DNA of 12,244 bases, taken from contig JAIRXT010000087.1 in the NCBI GenBank assembly GCA_031268125.1, positions 1 through 12,244 of the forward strand, in the 5' to 3' direction. Position 1 is the stretch's first letter, and every line of letters begins with the position of its first letter. The notes under the pieces were generated by a model. The model made no database searches, had not been told where the DNA came from, and saw only the letters and a list, made by a program, of their open reading frames with translations. The translations under genes were made by a program, and so were the position numbers. This stretch comes from Treponema sp. Lineage in GTDB: Bacteria; Spirochaetota; Spirochaetia; Treponematales; Breznakiellaceae. Of this stretch, positions 5,663 through 12,244 are shown piece after piece.

Positions 5663-7993
5663 TTAGAAGTTTAGTTCCGCAGGCTTCCCCGCCGCCAGTG
5701 TTACTTTCCGCTCTTCCCCGTTCCGGCAGGACACCCTTAGTTCCCGGTCAATCTCCGAAACAAGGACGACCCTTGCGGCGGCGCCGTCCCAATACAGATC
5801 GACCGTCAGTCTTCCCTTGGCGCGGAGGCCCCTGCAACGGCCCTTTTCCCAGGCCTCCGGCAGTGCGGGCAGCACGGCGATACCGCCGGTTTCGCCGTGC
5901 CCGGTGTTCTGCAAGAGCATTTCCGCAATGCCCGCCGTAACGCCGAAGTTACCGTCAATCTGGAAGGGCGGATGGGCGTCGAACATGTTGGGGTAAGTGC
6001 CGCCGCTTCCCGGATGACTGGTTCCCGTACTGTCCACAAGCCGCAGTTGGTTGTTAAGGATGACCAGGGCATGATCGCCGTCCCGCAGCCGGGCCCAAAA
6101 ATTCACCTTCCAGGCAAGGCTCCAGCCGGTGCCGTCATCGCCCCGCAGTTCCAGGCTTTTCTTGCATGCCGAAAAAAGTTCCGGTGTTTTTTCGCTGATC
6201 TGGTTTCCGGGGTAGAGGCCGTAGAGATGGGACGTATGCCGGTGGCGGGGTTCGACCTCCTCATATTCGCCGTCCCATTCCAGAAGCTGGCCCCTGCTGC
6301 CGGTTTGGTAAGGAAACAGCTTCCCGGCGATCTCCGAAAGCCTGCCGGAAAAATCCCCGTCTATTCCCAAAATACCTGCCGCGGCGATGCAGTTGGTCAA
6401 CAACTCCCTGATAATTGCCATTGTCATGGCGGAAGTGCCGGCGGTGGCGAATTGTTTCCCGTTGATAGTAAAGCTGTTTTCCGGCGAGGTTGAGGGACAG
6501 AACATAAGACGGCCCTGTTCGTCTTCAGTCAGCAGGGCGGTGTAAAATTCGGCGGCGGCCTTCATGACGGGGTATGCCGTTTCCGCAAGAAATTTTTTGT
6601 CCAGCGTGTATTCATAGCGCTCAAAAAGATGTTCGCAGAGCCAGCCGGCCGAAAGATTCCAGTTGGCAAAGGCGCTGCAGCCCTTCCAGTGGTTTCCCAT
6701 AGGCCGGGTTATGCGCCATATATCGGTGTTGTGGTGGGATACCCAGCCCGGCGCGCCGTAGATTTCCCGCGCCGTGGTTTTTCCCGCTACGGCAAGATCG
6801 CTGATAAGATCGATAAGGGGAAGCTGCATTTCTTCCAGGGCGCAGGGCAGCGCCGGCCAGTAATTCATCTGGGTGTTGATGTTGATGGTATAGTTGGAAC
6901 TCCAGGGGGCCCGGAGTTCGCTGTTCCATATTCCCTGAAGATTCGCCGCCAGGGTCCCCGGCGCGGAGGCCGAAATGAGGAGGTAACGGCCGAACTGGAA
7001 AAGGAGGCTGTAAAGGGCGGGGTCGTTTTTTTCCTCCGTAAAGCGGCGGAGCCGCTTGTCTGTCGGCAGGGCGGCGTTTTCGTTTTCTCCAAGATCGATG
7101 TCTACGCGGCTGTAGTACTTTTTATGGTTTGTGATATGGGCTTCAAGGAGCTGATCCCAGCTTTTGCCCGCGGCCCGCTCCAAAACCCCGGCGCAGATGC
7201 CCTTTTCGTCCTTGCCGTTAAGCCAGGGCTGTACGTTCCAGCCGGAAAAACTGGTTTCCGCGTTTACCAGTATTACTACGCTGTCGGCGCCGCTGACGGA
7301 AAGGGAATCGTCCTTTAGGGAAAGGCTGCCGCCGGAAACAAGGGGCAGAACGTTCATGGTAAAACGCATGCCCTTTTCTTCGTCTTTGTCCGAATAGGTG
7401 ATGGGATTGGGGGTATCGACATAGTTGGGCTGCACGTCGGAGGGCGCAATGCCGTCAAGGCAGAGGCAGCCGCCCCTTGCGGAACAGGCGGAGCGCAGCG
7501 GGCTTCTCATGGTGAGGGTAAAGCTGATGCGCCCCGGCTTATCCGCCGTAAACCGCATCACAATGCAGTTGTCCGGGGCGGAGGCAGCGTATTCCCTGCG
7601 GTACCGGGCGCCTTCGTACTCATAGGAAGTTTCCGAAACCGCCCGGTCCAAGTCCAGGCTGCGGGTGTAATTTTTTACGTTCCGGTGCTTAAAGCCGATA
7701 AGAACGTCCCCCGCGGGGAGGTAGGACTGGGACCAGGGGGAGGCGATTTCCCGCTCAAAGAGTTCTTCCGCCTCGGCCAGGCGTCCCTGCCGTACCAGAT
7801 CACGGATAGCCCTGCTTTCCCCGGCCTTGTTCTTCGGCCCCCGGTCCGCGGGGTAGCCGGACCAGAGGCTGTCTTCGTTGACCGGGAGGATTTCGTCTTC
7901 GGTTTTTCCGAAGACCATAAGGCCCAGGCGCCCGTTTCCCAGCGGCAGGGCTTCCGTCCACTGTTCCGCCGCCTGCTCATACCACAGTTTCAT
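5663..7993 (-). CDS. Glycoside hydrolase family 95 protein (alpha-L-fucosidase type)
   Basis: GH95 enzymes are inverting hydrolases, mostly 1,2-alpha-L-fucosidases (some act on alpha-L-galactosides), taking terminal fucose from glycans or plant polymers. The 776-residue product matches the family along its length. The N-terminal beta-sandwich starts WYEQAAEQWTEALPLGNGRL, followed by VNEDSLWSG. The (alpha/alpha)6 barrel carries NININ-type residues N371 and N373 in TININTQMNYWP, PSTSPEN with E505, and FQIDGNFG with D680. By analogy with the characterised bifidobacterial enzyme these are the catalytic asparagines, acid glutamate and aspartate. No signal peptide is visible, so it probably acts in the cytoplasm on imported oligosaccharides. 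The ATG is preceded by GCGAGGAC at good spacing. It lies 34 bases after the cyclase gene on the same strand, suggesting co-transcription. Specificity cannot be fixed from sequence alone. Confidence 0.92.
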   Translation of the reverse strand: MKLWYEQAAEQWTEALPLGNGRLGLMVFGKTEDEILPVNEDSLWSGYPADRGPKNKAGESRAIRDLVRQGRLAEAEELFEREIASPWSQSYLPAGDVLIGFKHRNVKNYTRSLDLDRAVSETSYEYEGARYRREYAASAPDNCIVMRFTADKPGRISFTLTMRSPLRSACSARGGCLCLDGIAPSDVQPNYVDTPNPITYSDKDEEKGMRFTMNVLPLVSGGSLSLKDDSLSVSGADSVVILVNAETSFSGWNVQPWLNGKDEKGICAGVLERAAGKSWDQLLEAHITNHKKYYSRVDIDLGENENAALPTDKRLRRFTEEKNDPALYSLLFQFGRYLLISASAPGTLAANLQGIWNSELRAPWSSNYTININTQMNYWPALPCALEEMQLPLIDLISDLAVAGKTTAREIYGAPGWVSHHNTDIWRITRPMGNHWKGCSAFANWNLSAGWLCEHLFERYEYTLDKKFLAETAYPVMKAAAEFYTALLTEDEQGRLMFCPSTSPENSFTINGKQFATAGTSAMTMAIIRELLTNCIAAAGILGIDGDFSGRLSEIAGKLFPYQTGSRGQLLEWDGEYEEVEPRHRHTSHLYGLYPGNQISEKTPELFSACKKSLELRGDDGTGWSLAWKVNFWARLRDGDHALVILNNQLRLVDSTGTSHPGSGGTYPNMFDAHPPFQIDGNFGVTAGIAEMLLQNTGHGETGGIAVLPALPEAWEKGRCRGLRAKGRLTVDLYWDGAAARVVLVSEIDRELRVSCRNGEERKVTLAAGKPAELNF

Positions 7994-8027
7994 GTTGTCC
8001 TCGCTTCATTTTTTGCCGGCGGCGCGA

Positions 8028-8933
8028 TCATTCCTTGAACATGATCCGGTTCCGGCCGTTTTCCTTGGCAAGGTAGAGGTACTTGTCCGCCTGCTGGATA
8101 AGTTCCATAAAATCCCCGTCCATACTGGGAATGATGGAGCTGATCCCGATGCTAATGGTGATTGAGGTGGGTTCCCCTTCCTGGGTCAGGACGACTCCGT
8201 TTTCCACATCCCGGCGGATAGCCTCCGCCACCTTTGCGGCTCCCGCCGTATCGGTGTCCCCCAATAATACGGCGAATTCTTCACCCCCCAGCCGGGCAAC
8301 CATGTCCGAAGGGCGGTGGAGGTTGTCCATGAGGACTTTGCCGATAAATTTAAGAAGCCGGTCCCCCTGGGGATGGCCGTAGGTATCGTTGTAATTTTTG
8401 AATTTGTCCACGTCCAGCATCAGTATGCTTATGCAGGACTTGCGCCGGCAGGTACGCCGCCACTCCTCCTTGATCCGTATGTCAAAAAAACGCCGGTTAG
8501 GAATGTCCGTCAGTGCGTCGATCATGCCCAGCCTTTCGATGGTGCGGATATGCTTAACCATGTCCAGCTGGATCCGTATACGGGCGGTAACAATGGCGCT
8601 GTGGAAAGGCCGGGTAAGGTAGTCCACCGCCCCCAGCCGCAGTCCCCTTTCTTCGTCTTCTACGCTGGCATTATTGGTTAAGAGGATTACCGGAATATTG
8701 CGGGTCTCGTCCATTTCTTTCAGCGTCAGAAGCAGATCGAAACCGCCCGCGCTGCCAAGGCACAGGTCCAGAAGAATAAGATCCGGCCGGTGATCCAGAA
8801 TAATATTTACCGCTTCTTTGCCGCTGGTGGTAAATTCCGGATGATACTCGTTTTGAAGTATTCTGCGCAGATCTTCACTGTTGGAATTTTTATCCACTAC
8901 TACCAGAATGCTGGACTGGTTTTGAGCTTCCAT
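8028..8933 (-). CDS. Receiver-GGDEF diguanylate cyclase (PleD/WspR-like response regulator)
   Basis: Makes the second messenger cyclic di-GMP from two GTP. The 301-residue product has an N-terminal receiver domain (about 9-125) with phospho-acceptor D56 in LILLDLCLGS and the threonine of ILLTNN at 86, then a linker helix and a GGDEF domain (about 138-300). The GGEEF active-site motif is at 216-220, preceded by an inhibitory-site RxxD (R207-D210) at the standard five-residue distance. The receiver is not canonical: the usual acidic pair is D14-K15, and the usual lysine before Pro-Phe is R108. I chose ATG 8933, with GGAGG nine bases upstream, over the in-frame TTG at 8960. No histidine kinase is nearby, so its input is unknown. 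It is probably transcribed together with the GH95 gene. Confidence 0.93.
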   Translation of the reverse strand: MEAQNQSSILVVVDKNSNSEDLRRILQNEYHPEFTTSGKEAVNIILDHRPDLILLDLCLGSAGGFDLLLTLKEMDETRNIPVILLTNNASVEDEERGLRLGAVDYLTRPFHSAIVTARIRIQLDMVKHIRTIERLGMIDALTDIPNRRFFDIRIKEEWRRTCRRKSCISILMLDVDKFKNYNDTYGHPQGDRLLKFIGKVLMDNLHRPSDMVARLGGEEFAVLLGDTDTAGAAKVAEAIRRDVENGVVLTQEGEPTSITISIGISSIIPSMDGDFMELIQQADKYLYLAKENGRNRIMFKE

Positions 8934-9013
8934 CCTGTTTATCCTCCGGGTTAAAGACAACCGCTCCCGCCGCGGGATTCCCGGCAGCAGGGCGGAACGC
9001 TTATTACCAGCTT

Positions 9014-9042
9014 AATATAATATTTTCTGTTGCTGCTGTATA
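9014..9042 (-). promoter_or_regulatory. Putative sigma70-type promoter of the cyclase-GH95 unit
   Basis: On the minus strand TATACA (9037-9042) and TATATT (9014-9019) are separated by exactly 17 bases. They match the -35 box at 4 of 6 and the -10 box at 5 of 6, about 80 bases ahead of the ATG. It is the most AT-rich part of the gap. Confidence 0.35.
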
Positions 9043-9050
9043 TACGGCCG

Positions 9051-9072
9051 GCAATTCTCACAGCAATTCTCA
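9051..9072. repeat. Tandem direct repeat next to the cyclase promoter
   Basis: GCAATTCTCA occurs twice (9051-9060 and 9063-9072), separated by CA, giving a 12-base period. It lies immediately upstream of the putative -35 box on the minus strand, where an activator would bind. No known regulator site is recognised. Confidence 0.5.
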
Positions 9073-9112
9073 TTTTAACCATTCCACAACGAAAAGGCGC
9101 TGGAGGTCTTGT

Positions 9113-9191
9113 CTAAACTTGACCCGCAGCGTTCCTCCGGGGCCGGGAAATTGCCGGAAAAACGCGTGTAGAATCCGCCTCCGCTATCTTC
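9113..9191 (+). repeat. Second copy of the left end of the MITE-like element
   Basis: These 79 bases match 4460-4538 at 71 positions without gaps; seven of the eight differences are transitions. Both copies start CTAAACTTGACCC and end GCTATCTTC, then diverge. No right-hand inverted end or target duplication is evident before the ATPase stop codon at 9228-9230, so this looks like a truncated or decayed copy in the gap between the cyclase and ATPase genes. Confidence 0.75.
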
Positions 9192-9227
9192 TGGGAATTG
9201 CCGGTTTCGCGGGAGGCCGGTTGGAGG

Positions 9228-11312
9228 TTAGATTCTCTGGGCCCGCAGGGCGTTGAGGATGGCGATGATGGACACCCCCACGTCCCCAAAGACGGCGGCC
9301 CACATGGAGGCCAGTCCCAGGGCTCCCAGGATCAGGATAATGCCCTTGAGGGCCAGGGCGAAGCTGATGTTCTGTATGACGATACGGTGGGTCTTCCGGG
9401 CAATGGCCAGCGCATCGGCCAGGCGGGAGGGTTCGTTAGTCATCAGTACGATGTCCGCCGCCTCAATGGCCGCATCCTGGCCCATGCCCATAGCGACACC
9501 CACATCGCTGCGGGCCAGGACCGGCGCGTCGTTGATGCCGTCCCCCACGAAGACTATTTTTTTGCTTCCGCCCTTGAAACCGGTTTCGGCGTAGAGGGCT
9601 TCCAGCCGGGCTACCTTGTCCTGGGGAAGGAGTTCCCCGTAAACGCCGTCCAGTTCCAGCGCCGCGGCCATGCTCTCCGCAGTGGCGGTACTGTCCCCGG
9701 TGAACATGAGGATCCGGCGGATTCCCGCCGCCTTGAGCCTGCGGATTGCCGTCCCGGCGTCCGCCTTGGGCTCATCGCCAATTTCCAAGTGTCCGGCGTA
9801 GGCCCCGTCGCGGGCTATGTATACCGCCGTTCCCGGTACCCGGAGGGCGGGGCAGGGGACCCCCTGTTCTTCCAGCAGCCGCCGGTTGCCGGCCAGTATG
9901 GTTTTGTCCCCCATGACCAGGCGGATTCCCCGGCCGGGAATTTCCTGGTGGGACACGATGCCGGCCCGGTCTACGGTAATGCCCCGTTCTGCGGCGGCGT
10001 TTTGGATGGACAGGGCTATGGGGTGGTTGGAAAACTGCTCCGCCGCCGCCGCACAGCCCAGCAGCTCCTCCGGGCTGAGGGAGGGGGCGTTGACGATGCC
10101 GGTAACTTTGAAGATTCCCCGGGTCAGGGTTCCGGTTTTGTCAAAAACCACCGTGTCCGCCCGGTTCAGGGCCTCCAGGTAGTTTCCCCCCTTGACGAGG
10201 ATTCCCCTCCGGGAGGCCCCGCCTATGCCTCCAAAGAAGCTGAGGGGCACGGATATTACCAGGGCGCAGGGACAGGAGACGACAAGGAAGACCAGTGCCC
10301 GGTGGAGCCAGGAAGGAAAAAACCGGGCAAAACCGGTGATGAAACCGGTTTCTTCCAGGTTCATGGCCTCCGCCCCCAGGACCAGGGGGGGGATGAGGGC
10401 CAGGGCCAGGGCAACGCCTACCACCGCGGGGGTGTAGTACCGGGCAAAGCGGGTGATAAAATTCTCCACCGGCGCCTTTCTGCTGCCGGCCTCCTGTACG
10501 AGCCGCAGGATTTTGGAGGCCGTGGATTCCCCGAATTCCTTGGCTGCCCGTACGGTAAGGACGGCGCTTTTGTTGATGGACCCCGACAGCACTTCGGACC
10601 CCGGCTCCACATCCCGGGGCATGGATTCCCCGGTCAGGGCGGAACAGTCCAGTGAGGAACGGCCTTCGGTAACCAGCCCGTCCAGGGGGATCTTTTCCCC
10701 CGGCTTTACAAGGATCAGGTCTCCGGGGTGTACGTCCCGGGGATGTACCCGCGCCAGTTCCGTTCCCTGCATCAGGTTGGCGTAATCGGGCCGTATATCC
10801 ATCAGGGCCGTGATGGAAGCCCTGGACCGGCGCAGGGCCGTCTCCTGGAAGGCCTCTCCCACCTGGTAGAAGATCATCACCGCCACCGCCTCGGGGTATT
10901 CGCCGATGCAGAAGGCCCCCAGGGAGGCAATGGCCATAAGGAAATTTTCGTCGAAAATTTCCCCCCTTCTGATGTTTTTCAGGGCCCGCAGCAGAACTTT
11001 TCCCCCGGTCAGGAGGTAGGCGGCCGCGAACAGGCCCAGGCTCAGTACCTGGCCGGGCCCGCCCCAGGCGGCAAACAGGCCGGAAATTCCGGTTCCCTCC
11101 CCGAAAAGCAGGGCCCCCCGGTTCCGCAGTGCCAGGGCCGCGGCCAAGAGCAGGGCGCCCAGGCCGATGGGAAGAAACAGCGCCCGCTGATCCGCAGGTC
11201 CGGCCTGGTCCGCCGCCTCTGCGGCGCAATGATCGCAGCAGCGCCCTTCCCGGCCCTTATGTTCCCGGTCTTTACCGGATTCGCCCTGTACAGGGGCGTT
11301 TATCTTTTCCAT
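9228..11312 (-). CDS. P1B-type heavy-metal exporting ATPase (Zn/Cd/Pb type)
   Basis: Inner-membrane pump that uses ATP to export divalent soft metals. The 694-residue product has the full set of motifs: TGES at 227-230, transmembrane CPC at 347-349, the phosphorylated aspartate D391 in DKTGTLT, the HP dipeptide at 430-431, GDGIND at 590-595, and D677 in the last membrane helix within GDVGVS. The CPC plus this C-terminal aspartate place it with the ZntA/CadA (P1B-2) group rather than copper pumps. The usual N-terminal HMA domain with GMxCxxC is missing; instead a short charged tail carries CCDHC at 25-29. ATG 11312 is preceded by GGGAGG at good spacing. An upstream in-frame start at 11348 would overlap the regulator. 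It follows the ArsR-type gene by 32 bases, so the two form one metal-controlled operon. Confidence 0.93.
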   Translation of the reverse strand: MEKINAPVQGESGKDREHKGREGRCCDHCAAEAADQAGPADQRALFLPIGLGALLLAAALALRNRGALLFGEGTGISGLFAAWGGPGQVLSLGLFAAAYLLTGGKVLLRALKNIRRGEIFDENFLMAIASLGAFCIGEYPEAVAVMIFYQVGEAFQETALRRSRASITALMDIRPDYANLMQGTELARVHPRDVHPGDLILVKPGEKIPLDGLVTEGRSSLDCSALTGESMPRDVEPGSEVLSGSINKSAVLTVRAAKEFGESTASKILRLVQEAGSRKAPVENFITRFARYYTPAVVGVALALALIPPLVLGAEAMNLEETGFITGFARFFPSWLHRALVFLVVSCPCALVISVPLSFFGGIGGASRRGILVKGGNYLEALNRADTVVFDKTGTLTRGIFKVTGIVNAPSLSPEELLGCAAAAEQFSNHPIALSIQNAAAERGITVDRAGIVSHQEIPGRGIRLVMGDKTILAGNRRLLEEQGVPCPALRVPGTAVYIARDGAYAGHLEIGDEPKADAGTAIRRLKAAGIRRILMFTGDSTATAESMAAALELDGVYGELLPQDKVARLEALYAETGFKGGSKKIVFVGDGINDAPVLARSDVGVAMGMGQDAAIEAADIVLMTNEPSRLADALAIARKTHRIVIQNISFALALKGIILILGALGLASMWAAVFGDVGVSIIAILNALRAQRI

Positions 11313-11344
11313 TACGCAAACCTCCCGCGGCCCGGCCGCAAAAA

Positions 11345-11728
11345 TCACCGGCCCCCCGGCCGGTACTCACCAACGTGGACCAGTCCCTGGGAGAAGATAC
11401 CGCTTACATGCTCGTCGTCCAGGGAGTAGAACACCACTTTTCCTTCCCGGCGGTACTTGACCAGCTTGGTCTGCCGCAGGGTCCTTAACTGGTGGCTGAT
11501 GGCCGACTTGCTCATCCCCAGCAGGGCGGCAATATCGCAGACGCACATCTCCGCGTGGAGCAGGGCGCTGATGATTCTTACCCTGGTGGAGTCCCCAAAG
11601 ACCTTGAATAGGTCCGCCAGGTCCATCAGTGCCTCTTCCCCCGGCATCTTTTCCCGTACCGCCCGCACTACGTCCTCGTGGAGGACCGTACAGTCAATGC
11701 GTTCTATGTCAATGTTTTCCGCTCCCAT
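11345..11728 (-). CDS. ArsR/SmtB-family metal-sensing repressor
   Basis: Winged-helix repressor that leaves its operator when it binds metal. The 127-residue product has a helix-turn-helix at about 62-88 (CVCDIAALLGMSKSAISHQL, then RTL). Two known metal sites can be traced. The alpha5 site D-x-H-x10-H-x2-E is exact: D105, H107, H118, E121, as in SmtB/CzrA-type zinc sensors. The alpha3N site is also represented: C13 and H17 in the N-terminal arm with C62 and D65, the same spacing as SmtB, plus an extra C64 as in CadC. This points to Zn(II), possibly with Cd(II) or Pb(II). AAGGA precedes the ATG by 8 bases. It sits directly upstream of the metal-pump ATPase and carries the operon's promoter and operator in front of it. 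Confidence 0.93.
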   Translation of the reverse strand: MGAENIDIERIDCTVLHEDVVRAVREKMPGEEALMDLADLFKVFGDSTRVRIISALLHAEMCVCDIAALLGMSKSAISHQLRTLRQTKLVKYRREGKVVFYSLDDEHVSGIFSQGLVHVGEYRPGGR

Positions 11729-11753
11729 AGCCAGCTTCCTTTGTGCTTATCTG

Positions 11754-11785
11754 TTGAACGATTGAATAGTCATTCAACTGTTCAA
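11754..11785. promoter_or_regulatory. Operator palindrome of the metal-sensor/ATPase operon
   Basis: A 32-bp imperfect palindrome, two 14-base arms around a 4-base centre, with 12 of 14 positions paired. The inner arms are TTGAAT and ATTCAA; the outer ends are TTGAAC and GTTCAA. This resembles the long AT-rich inverted repeats bound by SmtB/CadC/ZiaR-type repressors. It covers the expected transcription start just downstream of the -10 box. A second small palindrome, TTCAATTGAA (11781-11790), touches the -10 box. Confidence 0.7.
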
Positions 11786-11789
11786 TTGA

Positions 11790-11818
11790 AATATACTATC
11801 CCAGGCGGAACCTGTCAA
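11790..11818 (-). promoter_or_regulatory. Sigma70-type promoter of the metal-sensor/ATPase operon
   Basis: On the minus strand a perfect TTGACA (11813-11818) is followed after exactly 17 bases by TATATT (11790-11795, 5 of 6). It lies about 60 bases ahead of the repressor ATG, with the operator directly downstream, so repressor binding would block initiation. Confidence 0.75.
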
Positions 11819-11986
11819 GAAGATTCCGAGGGAAGACGGCAATTCCGAATTCAAAATTCCAAATCCGAAAAGAGACGTTAAAAAATTATCAGGGTCCTGG
11901 CGGCAGGAAAGCCGGTGATTTTATAGGCGTTTTTTCATCGAAAAATTTTGTAAAAGTAAAATTGCCGGACGGGCGGGGTGTAAATC

Positions 11987-12015
11987 TGGACAATTTTTTG
12001 TATGTTTGATAGAAT
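11987..12015 (+). promoter_or_regulatory. Putative promoter of the LysR-type gene
   Basis: TGGACA (11987-11992) and TAGAAT (12010-12015) are separated by 17 bases, each matching the consensus at 5 of 6 positions. Transcription would start near 12022, leaving a leader of about 90 bases before the ATG at 12113. Confidence 0.5.
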
Positions 12016-12112
12016 CACTAAAATATACGGAGATTCCCAGGCTGTAATTCCGGTGTTTTGGAACCGCCTCGATTCTTTCAAAGATAAGGTTTGAAAAAAT
12101 GCTGAAAATTGT

Positions 12113-12244
12113 ATGATAACAAATACGCTGTTTTTTAAGTACGCCATAGAAATTGAACGTACCCGCTCGATAACAAAGGCGGCGGAGAATCTCTATATGG
12201 CGCAGCCGAATTTAAGCAAGGCGATCAAAGAAATTGAGGACGAT
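12113..12244 (+). CDS. LysR-type transcriptional regulator, N-terminal fragment (cut by window edge)
   Basis: Only 44 codons are visible. They show the LysR winged helix-turn-helix: FFKYAIEIERTRSITKAAEN then LYMAQPNLSKAIKEIED, matching the family pattern F-x-x-(V/A)-x-E-x-x-S-(I/F)-T-x-A-A-x-x-L-x-x-(S/A)-Q-(P/S)-x-(L/V)-S-x-x-I-K-x-(L/I)-E. The effector domain is outside the window, so its target is unknown. The ribosome-binding site is weak. A five-codon ORF (ATG 12099) ends in a TGA that overlaps the start, which might couple translation. The gene and its leader are clearly AT-richer than the argH-to-ATPase block, hinting at a different history. Confidence 0.85.
   Translation, partial: MITNTLFFKYAIEIERTRSITKAAENLYMAQPNLSKAIKEIEDD

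Noticed and set aside
9224..9231. GAGGTTAG as a possible right end of the second element copy
   Set aside because: Only 6 of 8 bases match the terminal repeat, it falls on the ATPase stop codon, and the flanks show no duplication.
9198..10655. Long plus-strand ORF (485 codons) opposite the metal ATPase
   Set aside because: Its Gly/Gln/Asp/Pro-rich composition is the mirror of the ATPase codons. It has no ribosome-binding site or motif, and its start falls in the gap next to the repeat copy.
11935..12147. Minus-strand 70-codon ORF over the LysR-type promoter and start
   Set aside because: AT-rich chance frame that overlaps a convincing promoter and the LysR N-terminus; no domain seen.
1..12244. 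CRISPR arrays, tRNA or rRNA genes, riboswitches
   Set aside because: No regularly spaced repeats, cloverleaf patterns or rRNA-like segments were seen. The only repeated blocks are the MITE-like copies and the short repeats listed.

Overview
This 12.2 kb window is bacterial chromosomal DNA, mostly GC-rich and densely coding. AT-richer, accessory-looking stretches lie at both ends (about 1-314 and 11,800-12,244). The gene content is an outer-membrane lipid transport (Mla-type) operon with a TPR lipoprotein, a receiver-GGDEF protein, a GH95 fucosidase and a zinc/cadmium efflux pair. This points to a diderm, and the style resembles gut spirochaetes of the Treponema group. That assignment is an impression from gene content, not a demonstrated fact.

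Layout. (1) 1-314 holds the C-terminal tail of a BrnA-type antitoxin (+ strand, cut by the left edge) and the frameshifted remnant of an XRE/HigA-like antitoxin (- strand), so this is toxin-antitoxin debris. (2) 315-5539 (+) is one gene run: argH (argininosuccinate lyase), an MlaE-type permease, an MlaF-type ATPase, a 19-codon micro-ORF overlapping its neighbours by ATGA at both ends, an MlaD-type MCE protein, and a TPR lipoprotein. The permease, ATPase and MCE genes together would form an inner-membrane phospholipid transporter. (3) 5540-5662 lies between converging genes and holds a 109-bp inverted repeat with an inner GC hairpin. (4) 8933-5663 (-) is a receiver-GGDEF diguanylate cyclase followed by a GH95 alpha-L-fucosidase, probably co-transcribed. 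(5) 8934-9227 is the cyclase promoter region plus a dispersed-repeat fragment. (6) 11728-9228 (-) is an ArsR/SmtB-family metal sensor followed by a P1B-type Zn/Cd/Pb ATPase, with a clear promoter and a 32-bp operator palindrome. (7) 11819-12244 is AT-rich and contains the start of a LysR-type regulator (+) cut by the right edge.

The most unusual observation is a 254-bp non-autonomous transposon-like element at 4460-4713. It has 18-bp terminal inverted repeats (17/18) and an apparent 10-bp target duplication (9/10). It sits inside the signal-peptide coding region of the TPR lipoprotein. The insertion plus duplication is 264 bp, exactly 88 codons, and contains no stop in the gene's frame, so the reading frame survives. 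The element also supplies a new ribosome-binding site and ATG just upstream of the old hydrophobic core. A second copy of its left end (71/79 bases identical) lies at 9113-9191.

All calls rest on reading the sequence; no database search was run.
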